Assembly: GCA_020638595.1 (NCBI GenBank)
Contig: JACKIG010000023.1
Span: forward strand, 1 to 61,460
Source of the DNA: Rhodospirillaceae bacterium
Lineage (GTDB): Bacteria; Pseudomonadota; Alphaproteobacteria; DSM-16000; Inquilinaceae
DNA length: 61,460 bases
Direction of reading: 5' to 3'
In this document: positions 1-8,193 of the stretch, in pieces
How positions within the stretch are numbered: the stretch's first letter is position 1
Layout: every line of letters begins with the position of its first letter
Position numbers and translations under genes: made by a program
Notes under the pieces: model-generated
The model's input: the letters and a program-made list of their open reading frames with translations, nothing else
Told to the model about the DNA's origin: nothing
The model's database searches: none

Positions 1-168
1 TTCGTAGGCGTCCGCCAGGGCGTGGGACAGGGATCCGGGGCGCGGATGGCCGACGATCAGCAGCACGCGCAGGTCGGCGGACCTGCGCGCGTGGAATGGT
101 CGCGGCGCCGGCGTGTCGCCGCGGCCTGCGCCCTCCGGCGGGAGAGCCGCCGCCTGATCCATCGCCAT
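1..168 (-). CDS. NAD(P)H-dependent oxidoreductase, flavodoxin-like fold (partial, C-terminus off the left edge)
   Basis: The reverse strand is open from position 168 to the window edge (56 codons). After a poorly conserved leader of about 33 residues comes RVLLIVGHPRPGSLSHALA, the first beta strand and FMN phosphate loop typical of the MdaB/KefF/NQO-like quinone reductases. Members reduce quinones or other acceptors with NAD(P)H and a bound flavin in the cytoplasm. Two start codons lie two codons apart (168 and 162), and the G-rich stretch before 168 is a possible ribosome site. The 33-residue extension before the fold is unusual, so the true start could be downstream. Only the N-terminus is visible, so the subfamily cannot be fixed. 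Confidence 0.6.
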   Translation of the reverse strand, partial: MAMDQAAALPPEGAGRGDTPAPRPFHARRSADLRVLLIVGHPRPGSLSHALADAYE

Positions 169-463
169 CGGTTTGCCCCCACGGGGGGGCCCGGTACGAC
201 CCCCCCTCCCAACGAAGTCCGGAGACCGGCGGAGGTTCCCCCCAAGCGATCCGGATTCAGGGATTCGGGGTCAGGTCTTTGATCATGATATCCCCGCTTC
301 GTCGCGATGCCAGAGGCAACCTCGCCGACCCGCCGGTGGTGTCGCCCGAGCGTTGGATGTGATAACGAAAGACCTGACCCCATGGTTGCAGGTCTCTCGG
401 CTGATGAGTGACCCCATGATTGTCGTGCGTCGGTGCGCCGGTGCGCGCGGCCGGGCGCGGGGG
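169..463. other. Intergenic region, mostly a MITE-like element
   Basis: No credible gene lies between the divergently placed oxidoreductase start and the end of the RraA-like gene. The main content is the 115-bp inverted-repeat element at 267-381. The rest is GC-rich sequence with no recognisable promoter or terminator. Confidence 0.5.
267..381. mobile_element. MITE-like element, copy 1
   Basis: This 115-bp stretch is bounded by perfect 14-bp inverted repeats, GGGGTCAGGTCTTT at 267-280 and its complement at 368-381. The same ends bound a second element of nearly equal length at 33948-34063, and the first 20 bases of both copies are identical. The interior has no coding capacity and differs between copies. 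Termini of this kind are what one expects of a small non-autonomous element moved by an enzyme encoded elsewhere. No transposase gene is in the window. Confidence 0.7.
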
Positions 464-1132
464 TCAATCCGGGACGGTCTTGAAGGCGAGGCGGCTGGGC
501 CTGCCGGCGGCCGTGGCGGCGTAGTGGTCGTCGAAGGTCAGCAGGTCGAGGAGGCTGGTGCCGGCATGCATGGCCGCCAGGGCGCGGGCTTCGATGCGCT
601 GGATGTCTTCGGCTGTGGGGATCAGCCGGGCGAACTGGGATGCCGTGGCGACGATGACGCCGTCGGCGTCGCCGAAGACGATGTCGCCGGGGGCAACCGT
701 GGCGCCGCCGCAGCGGATCGTGGTCTGGGTCTTGGCGATCCTGGCGGCGGTACCGGAGACGGGGTGGACGAAGCGCGCATAGACCGGCAGGTCGAGGGTG
801 CGGAGCGTCGCGGTATCGCGCACGCCGCCGTCGATCACCAGGCCGGCGAGGCCCTTGCGGGCGCATTCGGTGGCGAACAGTTCCCCCGCCAGGGCCTTGC
901 TGCCGCCCTGGCCGTCGACCACCAGGACGTCGCCGGGTTCGGCCTGCTGCAATGCGCGGATGACGCCCAGGAAGTCGTCGCGGCACGTCACCGTGTGGGC
1001 CCGGCCGACCAGTTTCAGGTCAGTGCGGATCGGGCGGATCGCCGGGTCGAGCGCCCGGATGGTCTTGTCCGCATCGGCCAGGCACGCGGTGTCGAGCGCG
1101 GCGAGGCGGGATCTGATCTCGGCGAAGTCCAT
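464..1132 (-). CDS. RraA/HMG aldolase-family protein
   Basis: A 222-residue protein of the RraA fold. Family hallmarks are GDVLVVDGQGG and GLVIDGGVRDT, which contain the Gly and Arg-Asp residues that bind substrate and the divalent metal in 4-hydroxy-4-methyl-2-oxoglutarate aldolases and oxaloacetate decarboxylases. The start at 1132 is chosen because the family begins near there and GGAG lies 11 nt upstream. A further 18 upstream codons are open but look non-coding. It is the last gene of the leftward doeB-asnC group, about 100 bp after asnC, so a role in handling a 2-oxo acid or aspartate-derived product of ectoine breakdown is possible. That role is inference; the family also includes regulators of RNase E. 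Confidence 0.75.
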   Translation of the reverse strand: MDFAEIRSRLAALDTACLADADKTIRALDPAIRPIRTDLKLVGRAHTVTCRDDFLGVIRALQQAEPGDVLVVDGQGGSKALAGELFATECARKGLAGLVIDGGVRDTATLRTLDLPVYARFVHPVSGTAARIAKTQTTIRCGGATVAPGDIVFGDADGVIVATASQFARLIPTAEDIQRIEARALAAMHAGTSLLDLLTFDDHYAATAAGRPSRLAFKTVPD

Positions 1133-1234
1133 CGCAAGCGGTACTCCGGAGGTGGCCGTAGGCTGGATCAAGCGTACGCGATCCAACGACCCGGGCCTGG
1201 TGTTGGCGTTGCCTTCGCTTGCGGCTGACCCAGC

Positions 1235-1726
1235 CTACGGCGCGCCGTCGCCGGCCTGCAAGAGCGTGTGGATGGGGTAGGCCAGCTGCCGTTTCACCAC
1301 CTTGGTGACGAAGTAGGTGAAGTATCGGGCAATGCCGACATCCGCGGCCAGCAGGCGGTCCATGATGGCCTGATAGTGATCGATGTCGACGGCGACGACC
1401 TTCAGCACATAGTCGATGCCGCCGCCGATGGAATGGCATTCCATCACCTCCGGCGCCGCGGCGACCGCCCCCTCGAACCGGGCGAAATCCGACGCTTCAT
1501 GGCGGGCGAGCGTGATCTCCACCAGGGCCGTGGTGGTTCGCACGATGCGGGCCAGATCGATGACGGCGTGGTAGCTCTTCACATAGCCCGCCTGCTCCAG
1601 GCGGCGCAGGCGTTCGAAGCAGGCGCTGGGCGACAGGCTGACCAGTTCGGCCAGGCGCAGCTTGGTGATGCGGCCGTCGGCCTGCAGGGCCGCCAGGATC
1701 TTCAGGTCGATGGGGTCGAGCCTCAT
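1235..1726 (-). CDS. Lrp/AsnC family transcriptional regulator
   Basis: A 163-residue protein of full family length. The N-terminal winged helix-turn-helix (about residues 1-60, LKILAALQADGRITKLRLAE, then SPSACFERLRRLEQAGYV) is followed by an RAM/effector domain containing the characteristic ECHSIGGGIDYVLKV segment. It lies 40 bp downstream of doeB on the same strand. An AsnC-type regulator (AsnC/DoeX) is a regular member of ectoine degradation clusters, where it is thought to sense an intermediate and act alongside EnuR. It is therefore the probable second regulator of this cluster. The ribosome site before 1726 is weak, which would fit translation linked to doeB. Confidence 0.88.
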   Translation of the reverse strand: MRLDPIDLKILAALQADGRITKLRLAELVSLSPSACFERLRRLEQAGYVKSYHAVIDLARIVRTTTALVEITLARHEASDFARFEGAVAAAPEVMECHSIGGGIDYVLKVVAVDIDHYQAIMDRLLAADVGIARYFTYFVTKVVKRQLAYPIHTLLQAGDGAP

Positions 1727-1766
1727 CGTCGGGGCCGCAGGCGGGCGGGGGTGCCCACGGCGCCAC

Positions 1767-2825
1767 CTATGCCAGGTCGGTGGCGATCACGGCCAGGCAA
1801 TCCCCGCGCTGGATCAGGCCGGGCATATGGCGGCTGAGCAGCATGCCGGAGATCTTGGCGTGATACGGCACCGGTGCGCGCGCCGGTTCTTCGAAGAAAT
1901 GGACGCGGCCGATCAGGTCGCCGGCCTTGACCTCCGTGCCCAGGTCGACGGCCATTTCCAGGATGCCGGCATCGGCGCAGATCGTGAAGCATTCGGCTTC
2001 CGGCGTGGCCATCATGCGCGTCGGCGGTTCGCCGGTGGCTTCCGGCGGTACGGGGGCGCCGGGCAGGATGGCGAAATGGTGCAACATGTTGCGGATGCCG
2101 CGCTCGGCGACGGCGACGCTGCGGGCGGTGGACGTGCCGCTGCCGCCAAGCTCCGTCGAAATGAAGATCTTGCCCATCTCTTCGACCGCGGTGTCGAGCA
2201 TGCCCTGCGTGTCCAGCTCGCGCAGGATCAGGCCGATCGGTGCGCCGAAATCCTTCAGCGCCGCGGCCGTGCGGTCCATCAGCCCCGGGTCGTCCAGGTA
2301 GTGCATGACGGCCGACGGCACGAACGACAGCGTCTTGCCGCCGGAATGCAGGTCGACCACCACGTCGGCCAGCGGCACCAGCGTCCGGTGCACGTAGTCG
2401 GCGATCACCTCGGTCACGGTGCCGTCGCGGCTGCCGGGGAAGACCCGGTTCATGTTGCGCCCGTCGATGGGCGACAGCCGCGTGGCCGTGCGGATGGCCG
2501 GCAGGTTCAGGGTCGGCACCAGGATGACGCGGCCCGCAAGCCCTGCCGGGTCCAGCGCCCGCGCCAGGTTCATCAGGGCGATCGGGCCTTCGTATTCGTC
2601 GCCGTGGGATCCGGCGGTGAACAGGATCGTCGGGCCGGTGGCGTTCTTGATGGCGATGATGGGGATCTGGATCGATCCCCAGGCGCTGTCGTCGCGGGAA
2701 TGGGGCACGGTCATATAGCCGAACTGCTTGCCGTCGGCCCCGAAATCGACGGTGCAGGACACGCGGCTGGGCTTGTGCGCGCGCTGGGATTCGAACGCAG
2801 CGTCGACGACGGTGGTCTGATTCAT
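1767..2825 (-). CDS. doeB: N-alpha-acetyl-L-2,4-diaminobutyrate deacetylase DoeB (EutE)
   Basis: A 352-residue protein of the succinylglutamate desuccinylase/aspartoacylase family. GSHGDEYEGP (His74, Glu77) and VVDLHSGG (His160) supply the zinc ligands. In ectoine catabolism DoeB removes the acetyl group from N-alpha-acetyl-diaminobutyrate, made by ectoine hydrolase, to give diaminobutyrate. Residues 1-60 form the N-terminal extension typical of the DoeB branch. GGGAGGAAGG precedes the start. The gene follows uehA on the same strand after a 135-bp gap holding a stable hairpin. Its separation from eutABCD is unusual, because eutE generally follows eutD directly. Confidence 0.9.
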   Translation of the reverse strand: MNQTTVVDAAFESQRAHKPSRVSCTVDFGADGKQFGYMTVPHSRDDSAWGSIQIPIIAIKNATGPTILFTAGSHGDEYEGPIALMNLARALDPAGLAGRVILVPTLNLPAIRTATRLSPIDGRNMNRVFPGSRDGTVTEVIADYVHRTLVPLADVVVDLHSGGKTLSFVPSAVMHYLDDPGLMDRTAAALKDFGAPIGLILRELDTQGMLDTAVEEMGKIFISTELGGSGTSTARSVAVAERGIRNMLHHFAILPGAPVPPEATGEPPTRMMATPEAECFTICADAGILEMAVDLGTEVKAGDLIGRVHFFEEPARAPVPYHAKISGMLLSRHMPGLIQRGDCLAVIATDLA

Positions 2826-2917
2826 GGGCCCTTCCTCCCTCTCATTGCGCCGGTCCGCGCGTGCCCCAACGCCTGCCCTGGGGCGCCATCCCCGGGGCAG
2901 GACGGCACAGGGCCGGA

Positions 2918-2944
2918 GCGAGGCTCCGGCCCTGGCAGTCTCCG
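2918..2944 (-). other. Intergenic hairpin after uehA (3' stabiliser or attenuator)
   Basis: A perfect 12-bp inverted repeat (arms CAGGGCCGGAGC and complement) with a 3-nt loop, 16 nt after the uehA stop on the leftward transcript. No run of T follows, so it is unlikely to be an efficient intrinsic terminator. Such stems after binding-protein genes commonly protect the upstream message and let the binding protein be made in excess over downstream genes, here doeB. Confidence 0.6.
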
Positions 2945-2960
2945 GTCGCCCGGTGGTCGG

Positions 2961-3989
2961 CTATTCGGCGCCGTGTTCGGCCTCCAGCGCCTCGATCTCG
3001 GCGACGACGCTGTTGAGGATCTCCTCGCCCGAGGGGCCGACCATCTCGGCAAAGTCCTCTCGCGCCCCCAGGCTGGCCTCGCGGAAGGCTTCGCGCTCCT
3101 CCGCCGTCAGGTGGATGACCGTCAGCTCCGGCCGGTCGGCGATGATCATCTCCAGCCGCTCGGCATTCATCGCCTCCTGCGTGGCATAGATGTAGTCCAG
3201 AAGCTCCGCCTGGCTGTCCGTGACCAGTGCCTGGTGTTCAGGCGACAGGCCGTCGAACCAGTCCAGCCCGGCCACGACGGTGGTGGTGAACTGCTGCTGG
3301 CCGGCGAAGATCATGTAGTCCACGACCTCGTAGAACTTCATCTCCTGGATGGCGAAGATCGGGTTCACCTGTCCGTCGATCATGCCCAGCTGCAGCCCGC
3401 CATAGACCTCGCCATAGGGCATCGGCGTCGGGCTGGCGCCCAGGGCCTCATAGGCGGCGACCAGCATCGGCGAAACCATGGTGCGCATCTTGAAATTGTC
3501 GAAATCCGCGGGCGAGTGGATCTCGCGGTTCGTCGTCCACACCATCTCGCCTTCCGGGAACATGGTGATCAGGCGCAGGCCGTGGTCGGCGAAATCGCCC
3601 GCAAGCCCCTCGTAGATGGTCGGGCTGCTGCCCAGGAATTCCTTGTTCACGTCGTTGTTCTGCGACAGCAGGTAGTGCAGCGAGAACACCTGCACTTCCG
3701 GGATCAGGGTGCCGAGATGGCCGGGACTGGCGAAGGTCAGCTGGACGACGCCGGACTGCGCCAGCTCCGTCAGGTCGGCGGAAGTGCCGAGCTGGCCATA
3801 GGGGTAGATGGTGACTTCTATATCGCCGCCGCTGGCTTCCTCGACGATGCGCTTGAATTCCTGCGCATACATGTCCTGGACGCTGCCTTCGATCTCTTCC
3901 AGGGCGAACTTCCATTCGTCCGCCTGGGCCGTCGCCGCCACGCCGAAAGCGGCGATGGCTGCGATCCCCGCAACCTTGATGTGGTGCAT
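2961..3989 (-). CDS. uehA: TRAP transporter ectoine-binding protein UehA (TeaA-like)
   Basis: A 342-residue DctP-type periplasmic binding protein. A signal peptide ends near residue 23 (ATAQA followed by DEWKF). The mature protein shows the DctP features RTMVSPML and YGGLQLGMIDGQ. By context it captures ectoine and 5-hydroxyectoine in the periplasm and hands them to UehB/UehC, which use the sodium gradient. GGAGG lies 7 nt before the start. It is transcribed away from enuR, separated from it by 148 bp that hold the proposed operators, while its membrane partners lie on the other side of enuR. TRAP genes are usually contiguous, so this split is notable. Substrate identity is inferred from the cluster. 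Confidence 0.88.
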   Translation of the reverse strand: MHHIKVAGIAAIAAFGVAATAQADEWKFALEEIEGSVQDMYAQEFKRIVEEASGGDIEVTIYPYGQLGTSADLTELAQSGVVQLTFASPGHLGTLIPEVQVFSLHYLLSQNNDVNKEFLGSSPTIYEGLAGDFADHGLRLITMFPEGEMVWTTNREIHSPADFDNFKMRTMVSPMLVAAYEALGASPTPMPYGEVYGGLQLGMIDGQVNPIFAIQEMKFYEVVDYMIFAGQQQFTTTVVAGLDWFDGLSPEHQALVTDSQAELLDYIYATQEAMNAERLEMIIADRPELTVIHLTAEEREAFREASLGAREDFAEMVGPSGEEILNSVVAEIEALEAEHGAE

Positions 3990-4107
3990 TGCCGTGCCTC
4001 CGAGTTCCCTATTGGATGGTGCCAGAGGGCTCGGCGCTGCCGACGCGATGGAAATGCCGGGATACGCCCTTGCCTCTGCAGGTGGGATGGGAGAGCGTAA
4101 GGCGGGG

Positions 4108-4145
4108 ATTGAGCCTGATCAAGTTAGCAATTGAACCATGACAAT
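4108..4145. promoter_or_regulatory. Proposed EnuR operator pair at the enuR/uehA control region
   Basis: Two similar dyads, ATTGAGCCTGATCAAG (4108-4123) and ATTGAACCATGACAAT (4130-4145), begin 22 bp apart, about two helical turns. The second overlaps the enuR start codon. A closely similar pair with the same 22-bp spacing stands before uehB. MocR-type regulators bind repeated sites of this sort. Assignment to EnuR is inference from position and repetition. The layout would allow autoregulation of enuR and control of uehA. Confidence 0.55.
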
Positions 4146-5529
4146 GTGGGTGCCGGATCTTGCCCGTCACGACGGGCCACGCTATCAGGCCTTGGCCGAC
4201 GCCATTGCCGAGGCGATCGCCTGCGGCGAGCTGAAGCCCGGCCAGCGCCTGCCGCCGCGGCGCGAGCTGGCCCATCGCCTGGCGATCAGCGTGAATACCG
4301 TCAGCAGCGCCTATGTCGAGGCGGAGCGGCGGGGCATCGTCGTGGGCGAGGTCGGGCGCGGCACCTTCGTGCGCATGGCGCGCGGCGGCAACGAGACCTC
4401 GTTCTTCATGGAAGGGCGCCCGCGCGACCTGATCGACCTGTCGATCTGCCGGCCCTGCCAGCTCGACGACTATGTGCGCTCGCTCAGGGCCGCGCTGGCC
4501 GAGCTGGCCGAGGAGGGCGACCAGAGCGCGCTGATGGCCTGCCGTCCGATCATCGGGCTGGAGACGCACCGGCTGGCCGCGGTGCGCTGGCTGTCGGGCC
4601 TGGGCGTCGAGGTGACGGCCGACCGGGTCGTCCTGACCAACGGCGTTGCCCATGGGCTGCTGGTTGCTCTGTCGGGGCTGGTGGAGCCCGGCGGCGTCGT
4701 CGCCACGGAGGAACTGACCGACCATGGCCTGATCTCGCTGTCCAGCATCCTGCATTTCCGCCTGATCGGCCTGCCCACGGACGAGGGGGGCATCCTGCCC
4801 GATGCGTTCCAGGCGGCCTGCCGCGGCGGCGATATCCGTGTGCTGGTGGCGACCCCGACCCTGACCAATCCGACCTGCGCGCTGATGCCGACCGAGCGGC
4901 GGCGGCGGATCGCCGCCATCGCCCGCCAACATGGGGTCGCCGTGGTGGAGGACGACGTCTTCGGCCCGCTGGTGGAGGACCGGCCGCCGCCGCTGGTCAG
5001 CTTCCTGCCGGACAGCGGGTACTACCTGACCAGCTTCACCAAATGCGCGGTGTCGGGCCTGCGCACGGGCTATCTGGTGGCGCCCGAGCGCGACACCCAG
5101 CGGATGGTCGCGCGCGTGCGGACCACCAGCTGGATGGCCACGCCGCTGGTCGCCGAGATCGTCTCGCGCTGGATTCTCGACGGCCGCATGGACCAGGTTG
5201 TCGCCCGCCAGCGCCAGGAACTGGCGGCACGCCAGCGGCTGGCCGAAGCCGCCCTGGCGGGCTATCACCATCTCAGCCACCCGACCGGCAACAATGTCTG
5301 GCTGCACCTGCCGCCGCCGTGGCGGGGCGACAATTTCGTGGCCCAGGCGCGCAGCCGCGGTGTCGCGATCTCGCCGGCGGAGCCGTTCGTCGTCGGCCGG
5401 TCCGCCGGCCCGCATGCCGTGCGCCTGTCCGTCGGGGCCGCGACAACCCGCAGCGAGCTGGCGGAGGGCCTGAACCGCATCCGCACCCTTCTGGCCCATC
5501 ATCCGGAGCCGGCGCTGCTGCAATTCTGA
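4138..5529 (+). CDS. enuR: MocR-family regulator of ectoine catabolism EnuR
   Basis: A 463-residue fusion of a GntR-type winged helix-turn-helix (about residues 15-80, QRLPPRRELAHRL, SVNTVSSAYVEAERRG) and an aminotransferase class I-like domain. The PLP-anchoring lysine is Lys302 in SFTKCAVSGLRTGY, the same number reported for Ruegeria pomeroyi EnuR, where PLP-bound protein senses ectoine-derived metabolites such as acetyl-diaminobutyrate and diaminobutyrate and relieves repression of the uptake and degradation genes. The gene sits between the two transcription units it should control. Its start codon lies inside a proposed operator, suggesting negative autoregulation. Start at 4138 gives the expected length. 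Confidence 0.92.
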   Translation: MTMWVPDLARHDGPRYQALADAIAEAIACGELKPGQRLPPRRELAHRLAISVNTVSSAYVEAERRGIVVGEVGRGTFVRMARGGNETSFFMEGRPRDLIDLSICRPCQLDDYVRSLRAALAELAEEGDQSALMACRPIIGLETHRLAAVRWLSGLGVEVTADRVVLTNGVAHGLLVALSGLVEPGGVVATEELTDHGLISLSSILHFRLIGLPTDEGGILPDAFQAACRGGDIRVLVATPTLTNPTCALMPTERRRRIAAIARQHGVAVVEDDVFGPLVEDRPPPLVSFLPDSGYYLTSFTKCAVSGLRTGYLVAPERDTQRMVARVRTTSWMATPLVAEIVSRWILDGRMDQVVARQRQELAARQRLAEAALAGYHHLSHPTGNNVWLHLPPPWRGDNFVAQARSRGVAISPAEPFVVGRSAGPHAVRLSVGAATTRSELAEGLNRIRTLLAHHPEPALLQF

Positions 5530-5607
5530 CGGGCGATGGAGCCTATCCCGTTGCTTTCAAACAGTCATTGGGTACGTCATGGCGGGCGGGCGGTGGGGAG
5601 TGTGCTG

Positions 5608-5645
5608 ATTGAACCATATCAATCTGGTTATTGACATGGTCATTG
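5608..5645. promoter_or_regulatory. Proposed EnuR operator pair upstream of uehB
   Basis: ATTGAACCATATCAAT (5608-5623) matches the operator at 4130 in 14 of 16 positions. A related site in the opposite sense, ATTGACATGGTCATTG (5630-5645), begins 22 bp further on, the same phasing as at 4108/4130. The pair lies in the 225-bp gap between enuR and uehB, about 110 bp before the uehB start, where it could control the uehBC-usp-eutABCD unit. Confidence 0.55.
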
Positions 5646-5754
5646 GCGGCCCGAATGATTTGCCCCTGAACCAAGACGCACTGCAACGCGGTCCGACAGG
5701 CCCGGCCGTCTCGCCGGCACCCGGACGCATCGACAGGGCAGGGCAGCAAGGCAC

Positions 5755-6351
5755 ATGTCGCAGTCCCCTTCTTCTCCGCCGCGGCGGAGCGCCAGCGGAT
5801 TTTCCCCGGGCTCGATCCTGGTGGCCGTCGACCGCGCCATCGCCAGGTTCGAAGGCTGGGTGCTGGCCTATGGCGTGCTGTTGATGGCGTTGAACACCGT
5901 GGCCAACGTGGTGGCGCGGCGCCTGGGACAGAGCTTCTATTTCACCGAGGAGCTGAACCAGTTCCTGATGGTGCTGATCACCTTCGTCGGCATCGGCTAT
6001 GCCGCTCGGCGGGCCCGGCACATCCGCATGTCGGCGGTCTATGACGAGCTGGGGCACGGGGCGAAGAAGGCGATGACGATCGTCATCGCCCTGATCACCG
6101 CCGTCTTCATGCTGGGGCTGGCGTATTATTCGTTGGTCTACGTCATCGATGTCGCCGACCGCGGTCGCGTCACCCCCGCTTTGCAGATCCCGCTCTATGT
6201 CACCTATGTGTGGCTGCCCGTCGGCTTCCTGATCTCCGGGATCCAGTACCTGCTGGCGATCTACCGCAACCTGACGGAGCCCGAGATCTACCTCTCCTTC
6301 GAAGAGCAGGAGGGGTACGAGGACGTGGATCAGGCCCCGCAGGCGCTGTGA
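5755..6351 (+). CDS. uehB: TRAP transporter small permease UehB (TeaB-like)
   Basis: A 198-residue DctQ-family membrane protein. After a Ser/Pro-rich cytoplasmic leader of about 20 residues there are four hydrophobic segments (about residues 37-57, 70-85, 103-125, 147-167). It includes the family motif FTEELNQFLMVLITFVG and the following charged GYAARRARHIRMS. It forms the membrane complex with UehC that imports ectoines bound by UehA. An AAGG ribosome site precedes the start. It is the first gene of the rightward catabolic unit, 40 bp before uehC. Confidence 0.88.
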   Translation: MSQSPSSPPRRSASGFSPGSILVAVDRAIARFEGWVLAYGVLLMALNTVANVVARRLGQSFYFTEELNQFLMVLITFVGIGYAARRARHIRMSAVYDELGHGAKKAMTIVIALITAVFMLGLAYYSLVYVIDVADRGRVTPALQIPLYVTYVWLPVGFLISGIQYLLAIYRNLTEPEIYLSFEEQEGYEDVDQAPQAL

Positions 6352-6391
6352 AGGTGATCCTCCCCCACGCCACGACGCCGGAGCCGCGGCC

Positions 6392-7687
6392 ATGACCGCA
6401 ACGTTGATGATCACCATGGTCGTGCTGCTGCTGCTCGGCTTTCCGATGATGATCCCGCTGATCGCGGCCTTCACGGTGGCGGTCTTCGTGTTCGGCACCG
6501 GCCAGCCGGAATTCATGATCCAGCAGATGATCCGCGGCATCTCGCCGGCCGCCCTGGTGGCGGTGCCGATGTTCATCTTCGCCGCCGATATCGTGACCAA
6601 GGGCCATGCCGCCGACCGGCTGCTGGACCTGGTCATGCGCTTCATCGGCCATGTCCGCGGCGGGCTGGCCATCAGCGCGGCTGCCACCTGCACGCTGTTC
6701 GGGGCGGTATCCGGCTCCACCCAGGCGACGGTGGTGGCCATCGGCGGACCGATGCGCCCGCGCATGCTGCAGGCCGGCTATAAGGACGGCTTCGTCATGG
6801 CGCTGATGATCAACGCCAGCGACGTGGCGCTGCTGATCCCGCCCAGCATCGGGATGATCATCTACGGGGTCGTTTCCGGCGCCTCGATCGGCGAGCTGTT
6901 CATTGCCGGCATCGGGCCGGGGCTGCTGATCCTCGTGGTGTTCTCGATCTACTGCTACTGGTATGCGCGCAAGCAGGACATCCCCACGGTCCCGCGCGGC
7001 GAGCGCGGTGCCCGCCGCCGGGCGCTCCGCCGGGCCATCCTGCCGCTGGGCTTTCCCGTCATCATCATCGGCGGCATCTACACCGGAGAGTTCAGCCCGA
7101 CGGAGGCCGCGGCGATCTGCGTGGCCTACGCTCTCTTGCTGGAAGTGGTGATCTTCCGCTCGGTCAAGCTGGCCGAGGTGCCGGCGATCGCCCTGTCGAC
7201 GGGGTTGATCACCGCCGTCGTCTTCATCCTGGTGGCCGCCGGCAACGCCTTTTCGTGGACCATCTCGTTCGAGCGCATCCCGCAGGAGATCCTCGGCGGT
7301 CTCGGGCTGGACCAGGCCGGGCCGATCATGGTGCTGGTGTCAATCTCCATCGCCTTCTTCATCGGCTGCATGTTCGTCGACCCGATCGTCGTCATCCTGA
7401 TCCTGGTGCCGATCTTCAAGCCGATCGTCGAAGGGGCCGGCATCGACCCGATCCTGGTGGGCGTCATCGTGACCATGCAGGCCGCCATCGGGTCGGCGAC
7501 GCCGCCCTTCGGCTGCGACATCTTCACGGCGATCGCCGTCTTCCGAAGACCCTATCTGGACGTCATCCGCGGGACGCCGCCCTTCATCGTCATGCTGGTG
7601 GCCATCTCGGCCCTGCTGATCGTCTTTCCGCCGATCGCCCTGTTCCTGCGCGACGCGGCCTTCGGATACGGCATCTTCGCGCCGTGA
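6392..7687 (+). CDS. uehC: TRAP transporter large permease UehC (TeaC-like)
   Basis: A 431-residue DctM-family protein with about a dozen hydrophobic segments. Family signatures include FGAVSGSTQATVVAIGGPM and ALMINASDVALLIPPSIGMI in the first half, and GSATPPFGCDIFTAIAVF near the C-terminus. It is the ion-coupled translocation subunit. It follows uehB by 40 bp and precedes a UspA gene by 60 bp, the order known from tea/ueh operons of halophiles and roseobacters. Confidence 0.9.
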   Translation: MTATLMITMVVLLLLGFPMMIPLIAAFTVAVFVFGTGQPEFMIQQMIRGISPAALVAVPMFIFAADIVTKGHAADRLLDLVMRFIGHVRGGLAISAAATCTLFGAVSGSTQATVVAIGGPMRPRMLQAGYKDGFVMALMINASDVALLIPPSIGMIIYGVVSGASIGELFIAGIGPGLLILVVFSIYCYWYARKQDIPTVPRGERGARRRALRRAILPLGFPVIIIGGIYTGEFSPTEAAAICVAYALLLEVVIFRSVKLAEVPAIALSTGLITAVVFILVAAGNAFSWTISFERIPQEILGGLGLDQAGPIMVLVSISIAFFIGCMFVDPIVVILILVPIFKPIVEGAGIDPILVGVIVTMQAAIGSATPPFGCDIFTAIAVFRRPYLDVIRGTPPFIVMLVAISALLIVFPPIALFLRDAAFGYGIFAP

Positions 7688-7747
7688 TAAGCCCGCCGCC
7701 GGCGCTGATCGGTAGGGCCAACAGAACGCGGGGGAGGACAAGCGACC

Positions 7748-8191
7748 ATGTACAAGTCCGTCCTGGTGGCGGTCGACGGCTCTGCGCATTCCGCGAAGGT
7801 CGTCGATTTCGCCACCGACTATGCCGCCATGCACGGGACACGGCTGCTGATCCTGTCCGTCTACCGGACCATGCGCATGCCCGAGAGCTCCCATTCCATG
7901 GTGCGGCCCACCGGTCACGGGGCGGCGACACCCGACGAGATGCGCACCTATGCCGAAAGCGTCGTCAAGGCGGCGACCGAGCGCGCGCAGGCGAGCGGCG
8001 CAAAGGAGGTGGAGGGTTTCGTGCTGCAAGGGCAGATCGCGCGCACCATCGTCGGCTTCGCGCGCGAGCGCGGGGTCGATGCCATCGTGCTGGGCAGCCG
8101 CGGCCTCGGCGACATGACGGGGTTCCTGCTGGGCAGCGTCTCGCACAAAGTCACCAGCCTCGCCGAATGCACCTGCATCGTGGTGAAGTGA
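7748..8191 (+). CDS. Universal stress protein UspA family (TeaD-like)
   Basis: A 147-residue single Usp domain starting MYKSVLVAVDGSAHSAKV, with the nucleotide-binding motif GSRGLGDMTGFLLGSVSHKV near the C-terminus, so it probably binds ATP. In Halomonas the equivalent TeaD is encoded with the ectoine TRAP transporter and tunes its activity; the same role is inferred here. GGGAGGA precedes the start. It ends 2 nt before the eutA start, so it is in the same transcript. Confidence 0.88.
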   Translation: MYKSVLVAVDGSAHSAKVVDFATDYAAMHGTRLLILSVYRTMRMPESSHSMVRPTGHGAATPDEMRTYAESVVKAATERAQASGAKEVEGFVLQGQIARTIVGFARERGVDAIVLGSRGLGDMTGFLLGSVSHKVTSLAECTCIVVK

Positions 8192-8193
8192 GC

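Noticed and set aside
1662..4100. A plus-strand open frame of over 800 codons opposite asnC, doeB and uehA
   Set aside because: It is antisense to three genes with clear family motifs and good ribosome sites. Long antisense frames are expected at this GC content, and its product has the His/Arg/Gly-rich composition of a shadow.
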